A stretch of DNA of 51,768 bases from Polysphondylium violaceum (lineage: Eukaryota; Evosea; Eumycetozoa; Dictyosteliales; Dictyosteliaceae). Each line of letters begins with the position of its first letter. The first letter of the stretch is position 1. The stretch lies in the NCBI GenBank assembly GCA_000277445.1, contig AJWJ01000113.1, forward strand, positions 1 to 51,768. The letters are read 5' to 3'. Positions 44,984-51,768 of this stretch are shown one piece after another. The position numbers were made by a program, and so were the translations under genes. Under the pieces are notes generated by a model. It had not been told where the DNA came from. It saw only the letters and a program-made list of their open reading frames with translations, and did not search any database.

Positions 44984-46540
44984 ATGCAAACATTATTAGA
45001 ATCATTAAATGAAAAATTCTCTCAAACTGAAGATGTCATAGGTAGAGGTGATGATGGTAGTGGTGGTGATAGCAGTGATAGTATACCAAGTAGATCAAAA
45101 GAATTGAAAAAACTTAGATCACTACTGAAATCAAAAGGAAGGCAATTGACCGGTGATTCGTTGTATATAGCCGGTACACCCGGTACAGGGAAAAGTTTAA
45201 CGGTTAAAACTTTATTAAGGAATATTTCAAAGAATGTAAGTCATTACAATAGAGATCGCATGACACTATTGGTAAAACAATCACCATGAAGTAATATTAA
45301 TTCACAATAATCATAGAAAGATTGGATGACAGTCTATATCAATTGCATGGACTTGAAAGATCCATCAAATATATATATCGAGATTTATAAAAAATTAAAA
45401 AAAACAAAATCAACGACAAAGTCAAAGGACAAGTGTTTTGAAGGTATAAAAGAAATAGTTACAAAAGATAAAATGATGTATGTATGCAGTGAATAATAGT
45501 CATTGACACACATTATATTAATCGGATGATACAGATTTTTAGTATTGGATGAAGTGGATTTTTTAATATCTAAATATAGTTCCATTTTATATGATTTGTA
45601 CGAGTGTCCATATATAAAAGATTCCAAACTTTTTTTAATTGGAATTGCAAATACATTGGATTTAGTCTATAAATGTTTACCAACCCTGGCCAAAAAAGGG
45701 ATCGAACCAACCGTGATTGAGTTCAAGGCCTATACAAGCGAGCAGATATGCGAAATTATCAAATACCGTATCGAGCAGACAATATCGGATCTGGGTATTG
45801 AAGACGAAGGTTTCTCTGACAAAATCATTGAACCAGACACACTAAACTTTTTATGTGCAAAAGTAGCTGCTAACGGTGACATTAGAAAAGCATTACAAAT
45901 TGTAAGAAGAATGATCACTGAAAAATTTGAATCACTGGGTTTAGATCAAGACAACAATGACGACGAGTGTACAATTAGTTTTGAAGGTGAGCATTTGTTT
46001 ACACTGGATGATCTAAGTCAAATCATTTCCGATACATTTGATAACCAAACTGTACAAAACATAAAAACCCTCCCTGTCCAAGCAAAAGTCATTCTCCTCA
46101 GTGTATTTAGAACAAAACAAAATCTTAAAATTTCAACTCTCTATAAAGCATACATAAGTGTATGTAAATCAGTTTATCTTAGTGTACTTAGTTTGTAAGT
46201 ATTATTTTATTTATTTTTCTGGAATTTATTTTATTTATTTAAATCAAATAATTATATTTATTATTTCAATATAATAATAATAATAATTATTATTTATTTA
46301 ATAATAATAGCCAAACAATTAACAATATTCTAATTTTTTACTTATTTTTAATGATGTTCATTCTTATTTCTGAAAAAAAACAGAACAGAATTTGGTGATG
46401 TATTAAATTCAATAACACCAACGGGTCTAATGGATATAATTGGAAATGATGAGCAAATAGTCATTCATTTTTCCACCGAAGATATCAAAGAAGGACTTTC
46501 AAATCAACATATTTTCCAAAATTTACTCGATACTCTATAA
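44984..46540 (+). CDS. cdc6: CDC6 replication licensing ATPase (Orc1/Cdc6 family)
   Basis: Four exons: 44984-45235, 45317-45477, 45535-46194 and 46384-46540, total 409 residues. AAA+ motifs: Walker A GTPGTGKS in exon 1, Walker B FLVLDEVD at the start of exon 3, sensor region IGIANTLDL, and sensor 2 NGDIRKALQIVRRM. A winged-helix end (LKISTLYKAYISVC, then TEFGDVLNSITPTGLMDII) continues into exon 4. Length and lack of a BAH domain favour CDC6 over ORC1. Donor 46195 (GTAAGT) was chosen because it alone keeps the frame into exon 4; that intron is 189 bases and unusually long here. It loads the MCM helicase at origins. Two E2F-like sites lie upstream. Confidence 0.85.
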
Positions 46541-46947
46541 ATTGACGATGAAAATAAAATTATACACACGCCCCTCCTAGTTTGTTCCAAAGAGGCTTAC
46601 GTGAACAGAGAAAAGTCTCTATGAGTCTGGTGACCTTTACGGTCTGGACACAAATCCAATCATAAACAATCTCAAATAAGAGTAGACAATCACACTCTTA
46701 TTTTATTATAAGAGACAGTGTGATTTGATTCCTAAATAAGAATCCCCTCATTATCTCATATTTTTTTGAAATTTTTCTTTTTTTTTTCTTGAAACAAAAA
46801 AACTTTGCAAATATCTGCAATTTAATTTTTTTTAAATTTTTTTTTTGTTTTTTCGAAAATATCCATCCATAGTAAATTGATAACTATTTAAGAGGATAGA
46901 CATTTTAAATTAATTCAATTACATTCACATATTCAAAACACACAAAC
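46541..46947. other. Intergenic with GC island and hairpins
   Basis: Just after CDC6, 46565-46660 is much richer in G and C than its surroundings, with a small hairpin (AGAGA-AAAG-TCTCT at 46607-46620) and GTCTGG repeated at 46625 and 46642. Hairpins follow at 46674-46725. From 46750 on it is A/T-rich promoter of the 550-residue gene. The island may be a non-coding RNA; no known class is recognised. Confidence 0.45.
46674..46725. repeat. Two overlapping, mutually exclusive inverted repeats
   Basis: Hairpin A pairs AAATAAGAGT (46674-46683) with ACTCTTATTT (46694-46703), perfect over ten bases. Hairpin B pairs AATCACAC and TCTTAT (46688-46701) with ATAAGA and GTGTGATT (46708-46725), with a four-base bulge. 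They share the ACTCTTAT segment, so only one can form at a time. Confidence 0.75.
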
Positions 46948-48683
46948 ATGAGATTAAAGGTTGCATGGAAAGATAATAAATTAGTCATACCATCAGGTAA
47001 TGGTGATGATAAAGTGTCTAGATTACTTAAAGACATTGCCACTAAATTTGCCTCATACTCTGCCGATGCAACAGATTTCATCATCTCTGAACTTAAAACA
47101 AGTGATGGTTACACCATTTCCCCACATAGTGCAATCAAAGATTCAATTGTTGAATCTGATTATTTAGTTGCAATTGATTTTGAAACTTGGAAGAATGATC
47201 AATTCAAGTTTGTATTCTTATTTTTATTGGATAGGTGGTGTGGATAGATAGGATAATACTAACATACATACTATTATATATACATTTTAGATTATGCACA
47301 AAATCATGGATGTCTGGTAGTGTTACAAATTTCAAAGATGATACTACTATTTCAGTTGGTGTTGGTTTACATACACAAAACAAATTGTACATTTCCATTA
47401 GTCAATATAAAAAACTTTTCCGTTTAGAGTTGTTTGATGCATCAGATTTACAAGACTACCACAAGGAAGGTAAACATTTGATTTGCCATTGGGAGGACGA
47501 TAGTCAAGAAACCTATGCCCGTGTTTATTTCAATGTCAAGGGTAAAGTTGTTGACACTGTCGAGTTGGAAATCAAGGTAGCTTCATCTGCAAGACCCACC
47601 ATCAAGAGCTTACCAATCACCATCACCTCACCAACCAAAATTGCTCCACGTGATGTTGTCATTGTCCAAGAGGCCTACTCTAAATATGACGTTGAATCTA
47701 ATTTCAAAGCACCAGAAGAGACCAGAGAGGGTGAGAGCTATCCAGACTATGACATGGACTACTATGTCACCGAGGGTGGCAACGGTGGTGATGCATCTAC
47801 ATTTGCCAATGTTACTGGTGCCAGCGGTATCAAGTTTGAGCAAATCGATATCACTCGTTCAGAATGCAGTCAACACACCACTTCCAACAACACCTTTTTC
47901 AACTCTTTCTACACTGATTTCCAAATTGTTAATACCACCGAAAAGAAAATCACTCTCACCAAACTCACTGGCGAGTACCAAAAAGCCGATGGCGAATGGG
48001 CACCCATCCCAGCCTTCTTTGGCACCAAGAGAGGTGGCGCTTACGACTATAGCTGGCGTTGGGAACCTGCTTTGGTCTTGTTAGAGTCCCGTGACACCAT
48101 CAAACTCTCTACCAATCTCAGAATTGAAATTCCAGGCAGTGTCAGTGAACGTCTCGTCAGATCCCATCCATCACTCCCATCGGAAATCAACTTCCGTGCC
48201 ACCATCAAAGACGACTTGAACAACACCACCGTCATCCCATTTGTCTATAAAAACAAAACTCCATTCCCAGTGTTTGCCACCCTCAAATACGTCCAACAAA
48301 GAAACCCATCAGACAACTATGTATTCTTCCAAACCGTCGACAACAAAAACACTGTCATCAGAGGCCGTGTCTCACTCATCAAAAAGATGGAAGGCAGTGA
48401 TATGATTTACAATTTAACCACTAGTTTCTCAAATTACAGTCACTACATCAGAGAATCAAGTCTTCACTCCTTTGCCTACAAAGCCTCTGTTGCCAAAGAG
48501 TCTAAATACAGAATTCCAGACTATTGCTCTGAAAATCGTGATTTCAAGAATGAAATATTTGCAATTGTCGATCTCGATTCTGGTAAAGTTCAAGCCCTTT
48601 GCTCTGAATTAAAGAGTGTCGATGGTGGTAATGTTTCTACTAAATATTTCCCAATTGGTAAATTTGAAGCTTTTAAAAATTAA
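46948..48683 (+). CDS. Unrecognised 550-residue protein, strongly codon-biased
   Basis: Two exons, 46948-47207 and 47291-48683, phase 2 intron with a weaker GTTTGT donor, 550 residues. The start MRLKVAWKDNKLVIPSG ... SDYLVAIDF (about 1-85) looks like a small beta-grasp or similar domain. The rest is soluble, rich in beta-type sequence and Thr/Asn, with conserved-looking Trp and Tyr motifs (YDYSWRWEPALVLLESRD, PDYDMDYYVTEGG). There is no signal peptide and no membrane helix. Exon 2 uses C-ending codons (ACC, GTC, CTC) more than any other gene in the window, so abundant expression is likely. I recognise no family; it may be a dictyostelid-specific developmental or cytosolic protein. Confidence 0.85.
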
Positions 48684-48833
48684 TAATCATGATTATTAAT
48701 CACTCAGGTCCTTTTTAAATAAATTTGTAATATTATTTCTATATTTTAACAACAACATTATGTTTATTATTTATATCTTCTTGTTCTTCTCTTTGATAAT
48801 AGTATGTTGGTGTGTGAAATACATTATTTGTTG

Positions 48834-50083
48834 TTAATTCTTTTTTGAGGATTTTAATTTTAATCTAATATATTCAATGGATTTCATGATGCCAGCAGTG
48901 AGAACACCTTTGGCAGATTGGTAAAAGCTACTTGAAGATACAATATTGTGAATAATGGTTGAAACATCTTGTTCATTTGTCAACATTTGGCCATTGTTTA
49001 GTTTCATATTCTTTCTCATTTTGTTTAACAATTCCGATTTAATTTCTTTTGGAAACATCATGGTCAATCCGACATCTCGAGTTGACTGTTTTTTTGAATA
49101 CAATTTAAAATTATTAATATTATCCATAATGATTGATTTTGAAAATGGTTGTAATTGTTCTTGTTGTTGTTGATTGTTTAATAGTAACACTTCAATGTAA
49201 TTACTAAAATGATCTTCTATGATTGGATAATATAATTCTCTAAATGAATCGATATTGTCCACTATCAAATTATGTATTTTATTGGGATTCTCGCCACCCT
49301 TCATTCTAATATCGCCATTGTAAGAGATTGAACAGATTTTATGATAGAATTCGTATTCTGTAAATGTTTCGGGTAACATTAATAATGCTGCTGCTATACA
49401 ATAGGATAGATTGTTTGTTTTGTTTAATAAATTAATCTCTTTTGATACACTTTCATTTACAATTGGTAATTCTAATATCGGTTTATGCATTCTACCCGAG
49501 ACATATAATGTTTTCCAATGTGTTAGATCATCAACTAAATCTTTATAATCAATGATTCCGTATTTATATTTCTATTGCAATAGAGTAGGTTGTTAGAAAT
49601 AATAATCAATGCGAATGAATGAATAGTAAGAGTAATATATACAATTCCATTATGGTTTAATAGAGTATTGAAATAAACTTTAGCACCACCGATTTGTTGT
49701 ACCTTTGCTACGACAGAGGGGCCCGCATATGATAGGAATGAATAGTGTGATGGATTTCTTTTTATATTTTCATTGTGCCATTCAATAGGCTCTTCGACTG
49801 CAAATATCATATCTATCATTGGTGATGGTTTATTATTGGTATTTACTATTGTATCATTTTGTTGTTGTTGTTGTTGTTGTTGATATCCACGTTGAGGAAT
49901 AACACCTGATCCATAAGCAAACCCATACTTTACTTTTGGGAATAACTTGATTAATTGATTAACTTTATCTAATGAATCTTTGTTTACTTTTGTTGTCGCG
50001 GTACCGGTGGTAGTTGAATAAAATCTTGCATTTAGAATTAAACCGCCTAGTATACTTTTAAGAAATCTTTGATTCGTTTTCAT
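48834..50083 (-). CDS. tamm41: Mitochondrial CDP-diacylglycerol synthase TAM41
   Basis: Two exons, 49643-50083 and 48834-49571, phase 0, 392 residues. A mitochondrial leader (MKTNQRFLKSILGG, then ARFYSTTT) is followed by the nucleotidyltransferase-like start FPKVKYGFAYGSGVIPQRGY, with a poly-Gln insert, and the acidic MIDMIFAVEEPIEWHNENI containing the catalytic Asp pair. Then AKVYFNTLL, YGIIDYKDLVDDLTHW across the intron, LYVSGRMHKP and NLSYCIAAALLMLPETFTEYEFY complete the TAM41 signature. It makes CDP-diacylglycerol from phosphatidate on the matrix side of the inner membrane, the first step of cardiolipin synthesis. Length and motif order match yeast Tam41 apart from Gln/Asn inserts. Confidence 0.92.
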
Positions 50084-50262
50084 GGGTGATGATCATATGA
50101 AAAAAAAAAAAAAAAAAAAAAAACAAATCTGAAATATGTTTTTTTTACCTAATTTAAATTAAATGTTGATAAGACTCTTTCAATCAAATTTACATTATTT
50201 TTTTATTTTTAATTCAATATTTATAGAATTAACAGAAATTTAGAAAATCGCTTTTAAATTTA

Positions 50263-50490
50263 TTAAAAGCTGGCCCAGAATGGTTGGTTAAGAAAGGGAC
50301 TCCCGTTGCTAGAGGTAATAATATTTTGACCTTGTCTCGTTAATTGGCATGAGCCTAAAACGGTGGCATTGGATTTAAATTCAAATTTATTATTGATTGA
50401 GGCCAAAGATTCTGTTAAAAAACAATTCATCTATTAGCAAAAAAAGTAAAGTTTAAATAAATCCAAAATTAAATACTTACTGAAAATCAT
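50263..50490 (-). CDS. 52-residue spliced small protein
   Basis: Two exons, 50481-50490 (ten bases: Met-Ile-Phe and one base) and 50263-50411, with GTAAGT donor and AACAG acceptor. The join gives MIFKSLASINNKFEFKSNA, then TVLGSCQLTRQGQNII, then TSSNGSPFLNQPFWASF. A tiny first exon coding MIF or MTLF followed by a Ser/Asn-rich body is common among the small protein families of dictyostelids (hssA/2C/7E and similar), though this is not a plain hssA member. No function is known. The alternative acceptor at 50429 opens a different frame after ten bases and stops early. Confidence 0.6.
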
Positions 50491-51559
50491 GTTTATAAGA
50501 TATTTAGAGAATGAAAGTAAAGTTGGAGAATTATATTGATTATATTAACGAAATGAGGTGTCTATTTATATGTTTTTAAAATTCATTCAATTACATACAT
50601 TTTTTCAGGATTGGAATTATACACATTGATAATCAAATCAACCTGTTTACCAGAATTGCAGAAAATATAAATTAATAATACAAATTGTTAGTTTTTGATT
50701 ATTTTATTGTTAAATGATGTGTGCGAAATGGATAGGATAGGATAGTATGGAGAGGGGATGGGGCAAAAATTAATATCAATGAAGTTAATTTGTAATCGTT
50801 TGTGTCAACACAATACCCCAAATTGGAAAAAATAAACACATTTATCTGTTAACTATCATGAAAATCTATCAAATATAACTAAAAAAGAAATATTTTTTAT
50901 CATTGGTATTTGTGTGTGTGTTTGTGTGTGGTTGACAAAAAATCTTACAAGATTTGTATCTTAAGTTTTTGTGAGAAAGACACAATGTGGGGGTCAATTT
51001 TTTTACGTGTTTCGAAATCACCAACACAAAATATCTATTACAAAATTGTATCTCTTTTTATTAATAATAGATTAGTATATGGATTACCTGTTTTCTTATC
51101 TTGGTTGTTTTCTTTGATTTCTAGGATTCAACTTAGGAAATAATAGATCACGATTCGAAAAAAAAAAAATCCTATTTTTATCTATTTTTTGAAAATTCTG
51201 AATTTCATCGCCATTATTGTAAAAAATTTTGATTTTTGGAATCGTGGTCAATTTGACCCTTTTCAATTAACCTTCCCTCGAGGCTAAGCTTTTTAAGACA
51301 TTTTTTTTATGAATCAGATAAATCTCTAAAATTGACATCTATCATGGTCGGCTAGAAATGAAATGCTGTTTGGAGGTGCTTTGTTTGCAACTTTGTGGTA
51401 GAGGTGGTCATTGCCAGGGTGCTTAATCAAAAAGTATAAAAGGGAAAAGAAGCTATTCTTATATCATTAAATCAAATCAACTTCAACTTTATCAAAAATT
51501 ATTTAAATATATTTCATTTTCATCTTCTAACTCTTTTAACTATTAATTTTATCAAAACA
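50491..51559. other. Intergenic, promoter of the rightmost gene
   Basis: One kilobase without a supportable gene. TG-rich words at 50908-50930, a 77-codon frame at 50910-51143 of doubtful value, then a GC-richer, G-rich stretch at 51350-51425 directly upstream of a TATA box. Confidence 0.5.
51435..51442 (+). promoter_or_regulatory. TATA box TATAAAAG
   Basis: Canonical TATA box 125 bases upstream of the secreted-protein start, preceded by a G-rich stretch. The A-rich leader with AATCAAATCAAC words before the ATG is typical of strongly expressed dictyostelid genes. Confidence 0.6.
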
Positions 51560-51768
51560 ATGAGATTCTCTGCTCTTCTTGCCTTAGTTTTATGTATTGC
51601 TTTTGTTTCTGCTGATTCAACTGTCTGTAATTTCAAAGCTGCCACTTCTCAAGTTGCCACTGGTACTGCTGAACTTACTCAAGTATGAATGTAAATCAAA
51701 TAAACAAAAAATGAATACTAATATTTTTTATGATCATTAGGGTACAGGACAAATAACAGTAAAGTTAG
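51560..51768 (+). CDS. Secreted protein, 5' part only
   Basis: Exon 1 is 51560-51682 (41 codons), then an intron to 51740, and exon 2 runs off the window. The first 19 residues are a clear signal peptide (MRFSALLALVLCIAFVSA) with cleavage before DSTVCNF. The visible mature part, VCNFKAATSQVATGTAEL and then GTGQITVKL, has the beta-strand look of a CHRD or Cu/Zn superoxide dismutase-like fold, but too little is present to decide. Promoter and codon use suggest good expression. Confidence 0.7.

Noticed and set aside
46160-46194. CDC6 exon 3 ending at 46159 with a GTATGT donor
   Set aside because: It breaks the frame into exon 4. The GTAAGT donor at 46195 keeps the frame and adds the expected winged-helix residues.
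46565-46660. tRNA or snRNA in the GC island after CDC6
   Set aside because: No T-arm GGTTCGA-type B box, no cloverleaf, and no U1, U2, U4, U5 or U6 signature. It remains only a candidate RNA of unknown kind.
50910-51143. 77-codon open frame (+) before the secreted-protein gene
   Set aside because: Starts in a TG-rich repeat and has no recognisable protein features; I could not distinguish it from chance.

Overview
The window is nuclear DNA from a social amoeba (a dictyostelid). It is AT-rich, has short spliceosomal introns of mostly 60-75 bases (GTAAGT or GTATGT to AG) that lie near gene starts or domain edges, long poly-Asn, poly-Gln and poly-Ser runs inside coding regions, homopolymer A/T tracts between genes, and protein families typical of Dictyostelium (RhoGAP and RapGAP proteins, TRAF proteins, PH-FYVE proteins, small Ser/Asn-rich proteins). 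The species cannot be fixed from the sequence; base composition looks less extreme than that of D. discoideum. I saw no transposon, virus-like element, tRNA, rRNA or CRISPR array.

Layout. 1-5.8 kb: a RhoGAP protein (-), a bacterial-type sugar O-acetyltransferase (-) and a RING/TRAF protein (+). 5.8-11.7 kb: two near-identical amino acid permeases in inverted orientation around a TMEM70-like mitochondrial protein. 11.9-17.1 kb: a 46-residue STMP1-like mitochondrial micropeptide (-), a VTT-domain membrane protein (+) and a long coiled-coil protein (-). 17.7-21.4 kb: a glutaredoxin-DEP-DUF547-RapGAP fusion (-). 22-27 kb: the ribosome biogenesis factor PAK1IP1/Mak11 (+), a two-helix membrane protein (-), the Golgi GTPase ARFRP1 (-, four small exons) and an SPFH/stomatin protein (-). 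27.1-30 kb: a GTPase-(PH-like)-LRR protein (-). 31-35.4 kb: a seven-helix TOM1/THH1-like protein (+) and a CLC-6/7 type chloride/proton exchanger (+). 35.4-40.3 kb: the exonuclease XRN1 (-). 41-46.5 kb: a PH-FYVE protein (+), an SLC25A39/40 carrier (-) and the replication licensing factor CDC6 (+). 46.9-51.8 kb: an unrecognised, strongly codon-biased 550-residue protein (+), mitochondrial CDP-DAG synthase TAM41 (-), a 52-residue spliced small protein (-) and the start of a secreted protein (+).

Most genes are unrelated housekeeping or signalling genes; there is no operon-like logic. Four encode mitochondrial inner-membrane or import-linked functions (TMEM70-like, STMP1-like, SLC25A39-like, TAM41). 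Splice junctions were worked out by hand from reading-frame continuity and protein family alignment from memory; every multi-exon model listed sums to a whole number of codons.

The observations most worth following are the four-domain redox/RapGAP fusion, the GTPase-LRR protein whose P-loop codon is split by a microsatellite-bearing intron, the hidden micropeptide genes at 11942-12191 and 50263-50490, an unexplained composition island with a small open frame at 26911-27045, two E2F-type sites ahead of CDC6, and a pair of competing hairpins at 46674-46725.
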